DNA of 64,000 bases, from NCBI GenBank assembly GCA_963841815.1, contig CAWJEE010000009.1:192344-256343 (forward strand), read 5' to 3'. Source of the DNA: JAOUJD01 sp963841815 (lineage in GTDB: Bacteria > Pseudomonadota > Gammaproteobacteria > Burkholderiales > Burkholderiaceae_F). The translations under genes were made by a program, and so were the position numbers. The notes beneath the pieces are model-generated. The model was not told where the DNA came from. It saw nothing but the letters and a program-made list of their open reading frames with translations, and ran no database searches. The first letter of the stretch is position 1. Every line of letters starts with the position of its first letter. Shown here in pieces: positions 27,789 through 37,193 of this stretch.

Positions 27789-28441
27789 TTGGGCGCCTCG
27801 ACGGGTGGGCGACTCCGGTAGGCGGACGCGACCTGCAACTCCAGACGCGGCGCGGGCTGCAATCGAATCGCCATCGACTCGATCCAGACTCGCCTTGACC
27901 CGGACGACAGCGCCGCGAGCAGATCGTACGCGGCGACCGGTGAGAACTCCGACTGGAGCTTCGCCCGCACCACCCAACCCAGGCCCAGTGCGACCTCGGG
28001 TCCGTTGGCCAGGGACCGCGGCGAGCCTGCGGACGTCGCCCCAGGCTGCGAGCTGCCGAGCACGTTCGCCGGGGCGGCGCCGGCCAACGTGACAGCGACG
28101 CTTCTAAGGGTGGCCGTCCTGGCCTGCTCGTTCAACCAGTCCTGCAAGTCGGCCTGCGCCTGGCCAAGGGAGTCGACGACCTTGACCGAGGACTCGAACC
28201 GCAGCAACCGGCCCTCGGCTTCCTTCAGCCGGTCGGGCCATTGCGTCTCCGCCGCCTGCGCTTCGACGCGCGCGAGTTGCCTGGCCTTCTGCTCCAGCGC
28301 CCGGTCCCGCTCACCCAGCGTGTCGTGCCAGACAAGCAAGCCATAGAGCCAGAGGATGCCGACGATCAACAGCACGCCGGTCCGGACCGAGGCGTTCTCG
28401 TTCCATTCCTGCCGGATTGTCGCCAACAGGTCACGCACCAT
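27785..28441 (-). CDS. gspM: Type II secretion protein GspM
   Basis: Inner-membrane platform protein that works with GspL. Start chosen at ATG 28441 (MVRDLLATIRQEWNENASVR), giving 218 residues; it overlaps the gspL stop by 11 nt. One N-terminal span (TGVLLIVGILWLYGLLVWHD) is followed by a charged coiled-coil stretch (ERDRALEQKARQLARVEAQA) and a ferredoxin-like periplasmic domain. This is the classic GspM layout: short cytoplasmic end, one helix, coiled coil, small domain. Sequence in this family is weakly conserved, so the identification depends partly on order between gspL and the GspC-like gene. Confidence 0.85.
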   Translation of the reverse strand: MVRDLLATIRQEWNENASVRTGVLLIVGILWLYGLLVWHDTLGERDRALEQKARQLARVEAQAAETQWPDRLKEAEGRLLRFESSVKVVDSLGQAQADLQDWLNEQARTATLRSVAVTLAGAAPANVLGSSQPGATSAGSPRSLANGPEVALGLGWVVRAKLQSEFSPVAAYDLLAALSSGSRRVWIESMAIRLQPAPRLELQVASAYRSRPPVEAPK

Positions 28442-29489
28442 GCTTTGCCTTGGGGGAGGCGGCGCGCCGGTTGACTTCCATTTCGACCTGGAGCGAGCGC
28501 GGATCGGCGGCGGGGACAACCCGGATGTTCGTGAATCGACCGGACTTCTGCAGCCTGGAAACCAGCTCCGCCGCCGGTTGAATGCCCGGGTTCGACAGGG
28601 TCGCGCGAATCACGCCGGCGTCGAGTCGGAGTTCCGAAACGACGACCCCGGCGGGAACGCTCTCGGCGAAGGCGTCGATGAGTTCAAGAGGCGCGGGATA
28701 CCGATCGAGTTCGTTCCACGCCTGCAGGCGCTGCACGGCATCGAACGCGAGCGAGCGCTGTTCGGCAACCGGCGCGAAGCGCTCCTTCGCCTCGCCGAGT
28801 GAACGATCGAGCAGCCCCTCGACGTACCACTGACGGATCGAGATGACGCCGAGCACGAGAGTCGCGATGACCAGCGCGCCGCCGCCTGCGAGCATCAGCC
28901 GGCGCAGGTCGAGGGTGCGCACCGGCGCCCGCGCATCGAGCCTTTCGACCCGCTCGGGCCAGGGCTTCGGCAACGGCGAACCGGGCTGCGCTGCCGTCAA
29001 CAGGTGCCAGCCCGCCTGCGAGTCGGCGTCCGAGACGCCCAGCGTCGCCATCGTCGAGGACCATTCCGCGGCGCTCGGCATGGCGCCGTAGAAGAGTTCC
29101 GCCGACAAGCGGCCCTCGGCCCAACGGCGGACGATCCAGCCTTCCGAGGTCCGATTGACTTCGATTGGACGCGCGTCGGAGGCGAGCAGCAGCGACTCCG
29201 GCAGCCAGGAGCGCACTCGTGCGACGGGCAAAGCCTCCGGATTCCACAACCACACGGCGGCCGTCGCTGCGTCGAGCCAGGCGACCGCCGCGGACCAATC
29301 GGGATATGGGGACCACTCGGACACCGCCAGGCGCAGCGCCGCCGCCCGCCGCCCCATCGGCACGCCGGGCAGTTCGAACGTCCTGAACATCACGAGGCGG
29401 CGCGGCACGACGCCGCGCGATCGCCGGTTCGTTGCATTCGCCTGCGATGGGCTCGCGGCGTCCGCATGGGCGACGGTTTCGTGTTCCAT
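28431..29489 (-). CDS. gspL: Type II secretion protein GspL (PilM/PilN-like)
   Basis: A 352-residue bitopic protein linking the GspE ATPase to the periplasm. The N-terminal about 200 residues form the cytoplasmic, actin-like GspL domain (RRLVMFRTFELPGVP, WSPYPDWSAAVAWLDAATA). One span follows (LAGGGALVIATLVLGVISI), then the coiled coil LDRSLGEAKERFAPVAEQRS and a ferredoxin-like domain (GVVVSELRLDAGVIRATLSN). It starts six bases after the gspK stop and overlaps gspM. Frame intact. Confidence 0.88.
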   Translation of the reverse strand: MEHETVAHADAASPSQANATNRRSRGVVPRRLVMFRTFELPGVPMGRRAAALRLAVSEWSPYPDWSAAVAWLDAATAAVWLWNPEALPVARVRSWLPESLLLASDARPIEVNRTSEGWIVRRWAEGRLSAELFYGAMPSAAEWSSTMATLGVSDADSQAGWHLLTAAQPGSPLPKPWPERVERLDARAPVRTLDLRRLMLAGGGALVIATLVLGVISIRQWYVEGLLDRSLGEAKERFAPVAEQRSLAFDAVQRLQAWNELDRYPAPLELIDAFAESVPAGVVVSELRLDAGVIRATLSNPGIQPAAELVSRLQKSGRFTNIRVVPAADPRSLQVEMEVNRRAASPKAKHGA

Positions 29490-29495
29490 CGCGCG

Positions 29496-30479
29496 TCAGC
29501 CAGGGGGAAGCGGCGTCGCTCGCCGGGCGAGTTCGGCCACGTCGGCAGCAGGCAATGTCTCGTTGAAATCCACCGTCCAGGGCCAGCGGGTTGCGCGGGG
29601 CGTGATAGTAACGCGCACGCGTTCCGTCCTGCCCGTGGACGCGTGAGTGACCGTGACAAGCAGGACAGGCGACGTCACCGGGTCGACTGCAAAGGCAAGC
29701 AGGTCCGGCGACATCGTGGAGAACCGCGCGACGTAGCTCGCGTCCAGGAATCCTTCCCCTCGCTGCGCGACCAGGTCCTGTGCGGCAACCGGCGGCACGC
29801 CGAGCGTTGCGTACAGCACCGCCGGCGACGCGGAGTTCGGATTGACACGACCGGTTGCGCCCACCGTGAGGGCTCCGATGAACTGCCCGCTCATCGCGCC
29901 CGGGAGCAGCGACTCCCATCCGAGGACCGATTGCAGCGACAGCGGACTCTCCAGCGGGCGGTTGGGCGGCGGCTCGCGCTGGGCGGCGACATAGTCGCCC
30001 CGCTCGGCGCCGTTCAGCCGTCGAAAGTCGTCTTCGTCGATGAAGTCGAGGATGCGGTCGGCCAGCACGTCCCGTTGGTCGGTCGGAACGCCGACGAACT
30101 CCGCCAGCCGGCGCCACACGTTCAGGTCGGCTCGGTTCGCATCGATCAGCCCGGCCGCGTCCTGTACACGGACGTACACCCCGGCGGAGGGAAGCGAGTA
30201 AGGCCGGTTGTCGACGCGCAATGCCGTGCCGGGAGCCAGGCCGAACCCGAAGACGGTTGTCGGCTCCGTCATGAAGCGATAGACAAGCTCGGCCTTCGCC
30301 GACACCTTCGCGATCGCGAACTCGCCGTTCGCCGCCAGCCGCTGGATGTCGTCGACCTGTCGCATGACCTGCGAATACGCCGCGGCCACGAAGATCAGGA
30401 TCGCGGCGCTGCTGAACAATACGATCGGCAGCAGGTAACCGCGCTGGCTGCGAGTCGATGCGCGGCGCGGTGCCCTCAT
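29496..30479 (-). CDS. gspK: Type II secretion minor pseudopilin GspK
   Basis: Largest minor pseudopilin, at the tip of the pseudopilus. 327 residues. The prepilin peptidase site is RG/YLLPIVLFSSAAILIFVA, lacking Glu at position +5 as GspK proteins do. The long globular domain contains the expected segments GLIDANRADLNVWRRLAEF and ADRILDFIDEDDF (part of the calcium/tip domain of the family), and RVNPNSASPAVLYATLGVP. ATG 30479 overlaps the gspJ stop (30476-30479). Frame intact. Confidence 0.92.
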   Translation of the reverse strand: MRAPRRASTRSQRGYLLPIVLFSSAAILIFVAAAYSQVMRQVDDIQRLAANGEFAIAKVSAKAELVYRFMTEPTTVFGFGLAPGTALRVDNRPYSLPSAGVYVRVQDAAGLIDANRADLNVWRRLAEFVGVPTDQRDVLADRILDFIDEDDFRRLNGAERGDYVAAQREPPPNRPLESPLSLQSVLGWESLLPGAMSGQFIGALTVGATGRVNPNSASPAVLYATLGVPPVAAQDLVAQRGEGFLDASYVARFSTMSPDLLAFAVDPVTSPVLLVTVTHASTGRTERVRVTITPRATRWPWTVDFNETLPAADVAELARRATPLPPG

Positions 30480-31061
30480 AGCCGCGACGCCGCCTCATCG
30501 ACCGAAGGCAGGACGCGCGGCAGAGCGAGCAGCAGTTGCGCGTTGCCGGCCCGGTCCTGGATCGCTACCCAGGCCGGCAGCGGGAGCTCCCCGGTCGCGC
30601 CCGTGCCCTTCCACTCCTCGAACGGCTTGCGACGCTCGTCGAAGTACCGGAACTCGGATCCCGCGGGAACTTCGAACAGCACGGCTTCGCGCGTTCGCTC
30701 GCGATACACCAGTTCGCGGCCGCCGCGCGCATCGCGCAGTTCCAGGGCATACGTCGCGACCCCGGCGCTCAGCAGCGGAGAGGACGTCAACCCCGACATG
30801 CGCTGCACTCCGCCCGTGAACCGTTCGTCTGGAATCTTCACGACAGGACGGGTGCCGGCCACGACTTGCCGGACCGCGTCGTGCGCGATGGAGTTGCGCA
30901 GCACGTCGCCCGTCACCGCGTGAACGCGCTCCGTGGACCGGGCCGCCATCACGAGCGCCTGCTGCACGAACACGATCAGCAGGCTGCCGATGACGAGCGC
31001 TGTCAGCACTTCGAGCAGCGTGAAACCGCGCTCCCGCGTCGCCGGACGAGAACTTCTTCAT
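30476..31061 (-). CDS. gspJ: Type II secretion minor pseudopilin GspJ (frameshifted near start)
   Basis: Minor pseudopilin that builds the pseudopilus tip with GspI and GspK. From ATG 31061 (MKKFSSGD) the frame must slip by one base near 31030-31045 to give ERGFTLLEVLTALVIGSLLI, the prepilin cleavage site and N-terminal helix with Glu at +5. The remaining 177 residues are open: LELRDARGGRELVYRERTRE, AGSEFRYFDERRKPFEEWKG and LPAWVAIQDRAGNAQLLLAL match the GspJ globular domain. Total about 195 residues. The start overlaps the gspI stop by ATGA if the gspI end is read as below. Confidence 0.87.
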
Positions 31062-31481
31062 TGAAACGGCCCTTGCTCTCCGATCGACGCGGCGAAAGCC
31101 GACCTGTCTCGCGGTGAAGGCGAACCACTCCGTGCCCTGTCGCACGCCGGTGACCGTCACGTCGAACATCGCGACTTCGAACGGCCCTGTCTCACCGGCA
31201 CGCACCGTGTTCCGCCGCGGCTGGCCCCGCATCTGCGAAGACCATCGCACCACGCAATCGGCGAGCGCCAACTCGCCGTCGGGCGTTTCGAACGGGTTCA
31301 TCCGGTCGACCAGCTGCGCCGCGCTTTCGATCGCCTCGCCGCGCTGCACGGCCTCCTGCATCCGGTTGGTCGTGGACAGCGTGAAATTGAGCAGGGCGAA
31401 CGACGCCGTGATCGCCGTCGCGACCACCGAGAGCGCGACGATCGCCTCGAGCAAGGTGAAGCCGCGGACGCGGGACCGCAC
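31058..31481 (-). CDS. gspI: Type II secretion minor pseudopilin GspI (frameshift near its end)
   Basis: Minor pseudopilin. GTG 31481 begins VRSRVRGFTLLEAIVALSVV, with the cleavage site RG/FTLLE and Glu at +5. The body includes TTNRMQEAVQRGEAIESAAQ, RMNPFETPDGELALADCVVR and FEVAMFDVTVTGVRQGTEWF. In this frame there is no stop before gspJ. A one-base slip near 31085 gives GEQGPFQ and a stop at 31058-31060, overlapping the gspJ ATG, which is the usual arrangement, and a normal length of about 140 residues. Starts eight bases after the gspH stop. Confidence 0.85.
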
Positions 31482-31488
31482 CCGCGCC

Positions 31489-31867
31489 TCAGTCGAATTG
31501 CACACGGCAGAACGGGGCGGAAATCTGCACGGCGACCATCTGGTCGCCGGTGCTGATCGTGGCACTGGCGTCGGAGCAGAGGCCCGACGGCTGCACCCGC
31601 AACGGCTTGACGATTCGCACCCGGAAGTTCGCCGGCAGCCCGGGCCAGGCGGCTTCGCCCTCGAACGCGAGCGGCTTCCCCGCCAGCCGTCGCTTCGACC
31701 GGCAGCCGTTCGATCGAACTGGCGATCTCGCGCCGCTGCGTTTCCCGCGTGGCGGCGCTCACGAGGTTCATCGCGTTCGGCGCGACGAGCCCGACGAGGA
31801 GTCCGACGATCAGAAGAACGACCAGGAGCTCGAGCAAGCGTGAAGCCCGAGCCCCGAACTGCCGGCG
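31489..31867 (-). CDS. gspH: Type II secretion minor pseudopilin GspH (frameshifted)
   Basis: Minor pseudopilin. An extra T near 31831 hides the start; removing it gives SGFTLLELLVVLLIVGLLVG, the prepilin site and helix. The body continues VSAATRETQRREIASSIERL, then another slip near 31670 leads to KPLAFEGEAAWPGLPANFRV and QMVAVQISAPFCRVQFD ending at TGA 31489-31491. Total about 125 residues. The initiation codon is not clear; the 5' end given is the base after the gspG stop, and the real start may lie a little upstream inside gspG. Confidence 0.8.
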
Positions 31868-32326
31868 CTACTGCGTGCCTGTCGGAACGGCACCGATGTC
31901 CGCATCCGTCCCCTCGCCGCCCGGCTTGCCGTCGCCACCGTACGAATAGATGCCGAACGCCTGCCCGCCCGGGCCTGGCACGGCGTAGCGATACGGGGCG
32001 CCCCACGGATCGGCCGGCACCGCGTCGTCGAGATACGGACCGCGCCATCGAGGCGCGATCGCCGGGTCGCTGGGCGCCGTCATCAGGAGAGCCAGGCCCT
32101 CGGCTTGCGTCGGATACCGGCCGATGTCCATGCGCAGGGTCTCGAGCGCGCCCCGCAGCAGCTTGATCTGTGCTTGCGTCGTCTGCACCTTCGCGGCGTC
32201 CGCCCGCCCGAACAGGCGCGGACCGACGAGGCCGATCAGCAGACCCACGATCACCAGGACGACAAGGATTTCGAGCAGCGTGAAGCCACGGCTCAGGCGG
32301 CCACGGCGGAATGCGATTGGTTTCAT
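31868..32326 (-). CDS. gspG: Type II secretion major pseudopilin GspG
   Basis: Main subunit of the periplasmic pseudopilus. Start ATG 32326, 152 residues. Leader MKPIAFRRGRLSRG is cleaved before Phe15; FTLLEILVVLVIVGLLIGLV is the hydrophobic helix with Glu19 at mature position +5. The rest is diagnostic: KVQTTQAQIKLLRGALETLR, DIGRYPTQAEGLALLMTAP, WRGPYLDDAVPADPWGAPYR and FGIYSYGGDGKPGGEGTDAD, the calcium-binding C-terminal loop. Frame intact. Eight bases separate it from the gspF stop. Confidence 0.97.
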   Translation of the reverse strand: MKPIAFRRGRLSRGFTLLEILVVLVIVGLLIGLVGPRLFGRADAAKVQTTQAQIKLLRGALETLRMDIGRYPTQAEGLALLMTAPSDPAIAPRWRGPYLDDAVPADPWGAPYRYAVPGPGGQAFGIYSYGGDGKPGGEGTDADIGAVPTGTQ

Positions 32327-32334
32327 GCGAGGAC

Positions 32335-33501
32335 TCAGACAGCGACCGACGACAGTGAAGTGACCGCGAGCATTATGCCGACCATCAGCGTCCCTATCAG
32401 GGCGCCGATGACGAGAATCGCAACGGGCTCGAGCAGCGCGACGAACCGGCGGACGCGCTCGCGCACCGCACGCTCCTCGAGGTCCGCCAGCTGGCCGAAG
32501 ACGAGCGCAAGCTGGCCCGCGCGCTCGCCGGCCCTGAGCATCGCGATGTGGTCGGACGACAGCAACCCGGTGGGCGCAATCGCCGTCGAGAGCGCCTCCC
32601 CTGCCGCGATCTGCCGGCGGACGCGCTCGAGTTCGCGCTTCACGCCGTTCAACGACAGCGCTCCGATGGCGGCGTCCAGGCATTGCGCCAGGCGAAGCCT
32701 GCCCGCGGTGAGGTTCGCCATGAGGCGGAGCCAGCGCGCGATCTCGATGCGCTTCAGCCACTTGGCGATGGCGTCGACGCGGGCGGTGGCGTTGAGGGCC
32801 GAAACGCGCCGAGCCGGATCGACCAGCATGTAGCCGACGAGAACAGCGACCGCCGCGGCGCCCGCCAGGATGAACCAGAAGTGCGCGTCGATGAAGGCGC
32901 CCGTTTGCAGCACCACCTTGGACACGAGCGGCAGATCGGCCTTCGGCGACTTCAGCATCCCGATGAACTTCGGGACGACGAAGCGGAACAGCAGCACGAC
33001 CGCCGCGAACCCGCTGACCACCAGCACCGTCGGATAGATCATCTGCGTGACCAGTTCGGTGCGGAATTCGCGCGTCCGGCGCATCAGGTCGGCGGACTCC
33101 ATCAGCCCCGCCGACAACTCGCCGCGCGCCTCGCTCGCCGCCACCAGGGCGGGAACGTACTGCGGGAACGACATGCCCGACGACTGCAGGGCAGTGCTGA
33201 GGGCGACGCCGGCACGCAACTGGCTCTCGGCGGACCGCACGCGTTCGTCGCCGGACTGTTCCCGGATCAGCGCAAAGGCCTCGCCGATCGACACGCCGGC
33301 GGCCAGCATCAGGCCGAGCTGGCGCAGGAAGCTCTCGGCGTTGAAGCGCGCCTTCGCAGCCCGCTCCGTCGCAGCCGACAGCAGCGTGACCGTCAGTCCG
33401 TCGGCCTTCAGCTTGCGGAGCGCGTCGCCCTCGGTGCTCGCCTCGATTTCTCCCGACACCGACTGGCTGCCGGGCGAATACGCGGAGTACCGGTACCTCA
33501 T
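32335..33501 (-). CDS. gspF: Type II secretion inner-membrane platform protein GspF
   Basis: Polytopic platform protein around which the pseudopilus assembles. 388 residues, slightly below the usual 400. Two T2SSF repeats are visible: FLRQLGLMLAAGVSIGEAFA in the first half and LMANLTAGRLRLAQCLDAAI in the second, each followed by a helix-rich domain and membrane spans (VLVVSGFAAVVLLFRFVVPK, FILAGAAAVAVLVGYML, and the C-terminal ILVIGALIGTLMVGIMLAV). ATG 33501 overlaps the gspE stop by four bases. Frame intact. Confidence 0.95.
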   Translation of the reverse strand: MRYRYSAYSPGSQSVSGEIEASTEGDALRKLKADGLTVTLLSAATERAAKARFNAESFLRQLGLMLAAGVSIGEAFALIREQSGDERVRSAESQLRAGVALSTALQSSGMSFPQYVPALVAASEARGELSAGLMESADLMRRTREFRTELVTQMIYPTVLVVSGFAAVVLLFRFVVPKFIGMLKSPKADLPLVSKVVLQTGAFIDAHFWFILAGAAAVAVLVGYMLVDPARRVSALNATARVDAIAKWLKRIEIARWLRLMANLTAGRLRLAQCLDAAIGALSLNGVKRELERVRRQIAAGEALSTAIAPTGLLSSDHIAMLRAGERAGQLALVFGQLADLEERAVRERVRRFVALLEPVAILVIGALIGTLMVGIMLAVTSLSSVAV

Positions 33502-35175
33502 GCGGATTCGGACTCGCTCGCGCTCACCGCCTTCAGGACTTCATCCATCGAAGTGACGCCTGCGGCAGCCTTCTGAACGCCGTCCTGGAGCATGGTCCGC
33601 GTGCGCAGCGACTCGAACCGCGACGTCGCGCCTTCGGTGCCGACGCGGATCAGGTCGCGGGACTTCTCGTCGACCTGGATGAACTCGTAGATGCCGGTGC
33701 GACCGCGGTAGCCCGATCCGCCACAGGCAGCGCAGCCCACCGGACGCCGGAAGTCCGGGCTTCGATCCGAGCGACTTCGCGATGTCGGCCCATCGTCCTT
33801 CATCGTCCGGCGCGCTGCAGCGCGGACACAGCTTCCGCACCAGCCGTTGCGCGATCACTCCGCGCAGCGTCGCGCTGATCAGGAAGGGTTCGACCCCCAT
33901 GTCGATCAGCCGCGGAATGGCCCCGGCGGCGTCGTTCGTGTGCAGGGACGCCAGCACGAGGTGGCCGGTCAGTGCGGCCTGCACGGCGATCGACGCCGTT
34001 TCCGCATCGCGAATCTCGCCGACGAGGATGACGTCCGGATCGTGACGCAGCACCACGCGCAGCGCCTGCGCAAACGTGAAGCCGATCTCCGACTGGACCT
34101 GGATCTGCGTCACGTCCGGCAATTGGTACTCGACCGGATCCTCCACCGTGATGATCTTGCGCAGTCCGTCCCGAGCCGCCTCGAGGGCCGCGTAGAGCGT
34201 CGTGCTCTTGCCCGATCCGGTCGGCCCGGTCACGAGGACGATGCCGTTCGGCATCTCGAGCCAGGTGCCGCAGGCGCTGAAGTCGTCGGCCTGCATGCCG
34301 GTCGAATCGAGGGTCAGCCGGGCCGTGTTCTTCGGCAGGAATCGAAGGACGATGGACTCGCCGTGCACGGTTGGAATCACCGACACGCGCAGATCGAGTT
34401 CAACGCCGCTCGCCCGCGTGGAAAACCGTCCGTCCTGAGGCAGTCGCCGCTCGGCGATGTCGAGGCCGGAGATCAGCTTGATGCGGGAGACCACCGCGTC
34501 GAACTGCTGGCGCGGCATGCGATGCAGGTCGTGCATCACGCCGTCGACCCGAAGGCGAACCGCAAAGCCGCCTTCGCCGGGCTCCACGTGAAGATCGGAG
34601 GCCCGCTCGTCGACGGACTTCGCGATCAGGCCGTTCACGTACTCGACGACCGGCGCCTCTTCGGCCAGTTCGCGCAGGTGCGCCGACGACGGCTGCAGCA
34701 CGTCGACGTCCGGTCCCCGGACCGCGGCGGCGAGGGTTTCGAGGGAGGACTTGGTGCAAAAACGCCACTTCGCACTTCGTCCTGCGGCGGTCTGCCCGAC
34801 GAAGTCGCGCAGTTCAGCCAGGAACGGCTCGCGCGCCGCCACGGTCAGGTCGTCGTCAGCGGTCACGAGGGGGACGCATTCGCGCGCGAGGAACCACGCG
34901 AGCGGAGCACCCAGTCGACTGCATGCCGACTCGATCGACTGCGCGTTGACGACGACGTCGGCCGCGGCGAGCAGCGGCACGCCGGTGAAGTCCGACAGGA
35001 CCGGCAGCAGCACTTCCTCGGACGCGTAGCCGCCGCGGATGACGGCCGACGCCAGGGTGCCGCCGAGCTGGCTCTGCAGGCGTTGCGCGCTCCTGAGGTC
35101 GTCCTCGCCCAGCACGCCGGCCGAGACCAGCCGGCTGGCGAGCGTGTCGAGCCCGCTGACCACGTCGATCGTCAT
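33498..35175 (-). CDS. gspE: Type II secretion ATPase GspE (frameshift near C-terminus)
   Basis: Hexameric cytoplasmic ATPase powering pseudopilus assembly; first gene of the operon. The N1/N2 domain begins MTIDVVSGLDTLASRLVSAG. Nucleotide motifs are Walker A GPTGSGKSTT, Asp box TVEDPVEYQLPDVTQIQVQ, Walker B ILVGEIRDAETASIAVQAAL and His box LTGHLVLASLHTNDAAGAI. The zinc tetracysteine module is CPRC and, after a slip near 33760, CAACGGSGYRGRTGIYE. Read across the slip the protein has about 559 residues and ends at 33498, overlapping gspF. The break lies inside the zinc loop. Confidence 0.95.
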
Positions 35176-35253
35176 TCAGTCCGTTCCATGCGGCGGATGC
35201 TGGTCTGCTCCCATGTTCTACGATTGTAGGTTAGCGATCCTCGGAACTGCCAG

Positions 35254-36204
35254 ATGTCACTTCCCGTTTCCGTGACAGCGGAACGAATTGCCCGCTGCCG
35301 CGTCCTCGTCGTCGGCGATGCGATGCTCGATCGCTACTGGCACGGCGAGGTCGAGCGACTGTCACCGGAGGCTCCGGTTCCGATCGTGCGCATGCGCGGA
35401 ACGGATGCGCGGCTCGGCGGCGCGGCGAACGTGGCCCGCAACGTGGTGGCGCTCGGCGCAAAGGCGGGGTTGTTGACGGTGCTCGGTACGGACGAGCCCG
35501 CCGCAGTCATCCGGCGCTTGTTGAAGGAGTCGGGAATCGAGGACCACGCCGCCGTGTCCGACGGCCTGGCGACCACGGTGAAGCTTCGGGTCATCGGCCG
35601 GCGACAGCAGATGCTGCGCGTGGATTTCGAGAGCGAGCCGGACTCCGACGTCCTGGCGGGGCAGATCGGCCTGTTTCGCGAGTTGCTGCAGAAGTTCGAC
35701 CTGGTGTTGCTGTCCGACTACGGCAAGGGCGGCCTGAAGCACATCGAGCAGATCATCGGCATCGCACGCGCCGCGAACAAGCCCGTGCTCGTCGATCCGA
35801 AGGGCGACGAGTACTCGCGGTACGCGGGCGCGACGATCATCACGCCGAACCGCGCAGAGTTGCGGGAGGTCGTCGGTCGCTGGTCGGACGAGCGGGACCT
35901 GGAGCGGCGGGCGCAGGAGTTGCGGAAGAGCCTGGACCTGCAGGCCCTGCTGCTGACGCGCAGCGAAGAAGGGATGACTCTGTTCACGGAGCAAGGCGCA
36001 TGGAGCGTCGCGGCAGCGGCGCGGGAGGTGTTCGACGTCACGGGTGCCGGCGACACCGTGATCGCCGTGCTGGCGGTCATGATGGCGGCCGGGCTCTCGC
36101 TGCGGGACGCGGTGACCATCGCCAACAAGGCAGGAGGTATCGTGGTCGGCAAACTGGGCACGTCCACCGCTTCGTACAGCGAACTCTTCGAGTCGAACGA
36201 ATGA
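35254..36204 (+). CDS. rfaE1: D-glycero-beta-D-manno-heptose-7-phosphate kinase (RfaE1/HldA)
   Basis: Phosphorylates heptose-7-phosphate at C1 in the ADP-heptose pathway for the LPS inner core. A 316-residue PfkB/ribokinase-fold protein matching only the kinase half of E. coli HldE; the adenylyltransferase half is a separate gene two loci downstream. Marks are VLVVGDAMLDRYWHG, RLGGAANVARNVVALGAKAG, DYGKGGLKHIEQII, VLVDPKGDEYSRYAGATIIT, and the ATP/anion-hole motif DVTGAGDTVIAVLAVMM near residue 263. First gene of the operon, divergent from gspE with 78 bases between. ATGA overlap with hldD. Confidence 0.96.
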   Translation: MSLPVSVTAERIARCRVLVVGDAMLDRYWHGEVERLSPEAPVPIVRMRGTDARLGGAANVARNVVALGAKAGLLTVLGTDEPAAVIRRLLKESGIEDHAAVSDGLATTVKLRVIGRRQQMLRVDFESEPDSDVLAGQIGLFRELLQKFDLVLLSDYGKGGLKHIEQIIGIARAANKPVLVDPKGDEYSRYAGATIITPNRAELREVVGRWSDERDLERRAQELRKSLDLQALLLTRSEEGMTLFTEQGAWSVAAAAREVFDVTGAGDTVIAVLAVMMAAGLSLRDAVTIANKAGGIVVGKLGTSTASYSELFESNE

Positions 36205-37193
36205 AGATCATCGTCACCGGCGCCGCCGGCTTCGTCGGTTCGAACAACGTGCTCGCGCTGAACGCGCGCGGCGAGCGCGACGTCATCGCCGTCGACAACC
36301 TGAAGCGCTCGGAGAAGTTCGCCAACCTGGTCGATGCGGAGTTCGGCGATTACTTCGACAAGCAGGAGTTTCTCGATCTCCTGCGACGTCGTGCCCTGCC
36401 GAAACCGGACGTCGTCTTCCACCAGGGCGCCTGCTCCGACACCATGGAGACCGATGGCCGCTACATGATGGAGAACAACTACCGCTACAGCGTGGAGTTG
36501 TTCCGGTGGTGCCAGGAGCTGCGGGTGCCGTTCGTGTATGCGTCGTCCGGCTCGGTGTACGGCCTCGGTCCGGTATTCAAGGAAGGGCGCGCCAACGAGC
36601 GCCCGTTGAACGTCTACGGCTACTCCAAGTTCCTGTTCGACCAGTTCATCCGCCGGGCGCTGCCCGACCTGCGCGCGCCCGTGGTCGGCCTGCGCTACTT
36701 CAACGTCTACGGACCGCGCGAGTCGCACAAGGGCCGGATGGCCTCGGTGGCGTTCCACCACGTCCAGCAGTTCCTGGCCGACGGTGCCGTCAAGCTGTTC
36801 GAAGGCAGCCACGGGTATGCCAGCGGCGACCAGCGGCGCGACTTCGTCCACGTCGACGATGTCGTCGCGACCAACCTGCACTTCTGGGATCACCCGGTCT
36901 CCGGCATCTACAACGTCGGTACGGGACGCGCACAGGCGTTCAACGACGTCGCGAAGGCGGTCGTCAATGCGATTCGAGCTGACACGGGCAAGCCCGTGCT
37001 GTCGCTCGAGCAGCTCGCTGCCGCCGGCGAGATCAAGTACGTCCCCTTCCCGGACGCGCTGCGTGGCAAGTATCAGGCGTACACGCAGGCGGACCGCTCG
37101 GCCCTCGAGCAGGCTGGCATGACGGCGCCCTTCAGGACCGTCGAGGTCGGGACGGCCGAGTACGTGCGGTGGCTGCTGGCGCAGGGACGGTGA
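36201..37193 (+). CDS. hldD: ADP-L-glycero-D-manno-heptose-6-epimerase HldD
   Basis: Final step of ADP-heptose synthesis, converting the D,D to the L,D form with bound NADP. ATG 36201 overlaps the kinase stop and gives 330 residues, the family length. The nucleotide loop is IIVTGAAGFVGSN; FHQGACSDTMETDGRYMMEN, SSGSVYGLG and the catalytic Tyr139-x3-Lys143 in VYGYSKFLFDQF are typical. The family segment ESHKGRMASVAFHH is present. Frame intact. Confidence 0.97.
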   Translation: MKIIVTGAAGFVGSNNVLALNARGERDVIAVDNLKRSEKFANLVDAEFGDYFDKQEFLDLLRRRALPKPDVVFHQGACSDTMETDGRYMMENNYRYSVELFRWCQELRVPFVYASSGSVYGLGPVFKEGRANERPLNVYGYSKFLFDQFIRRALPDLRAPVVGLRYFNVYGPRESHKGRMASVAFHHVQQFLADGAVKLFEGSHGYASGDQRRDFVHVDDVVATNLHFWDHPVSGIYNVGTGRAQAFNDVAKAVVNAIRADTGKPVLSLEQLAAAGEIKYVPFPDALRGKYQAYTQADRSALEQAGMTAPFRTVEVGTAEYVRWLLAQGR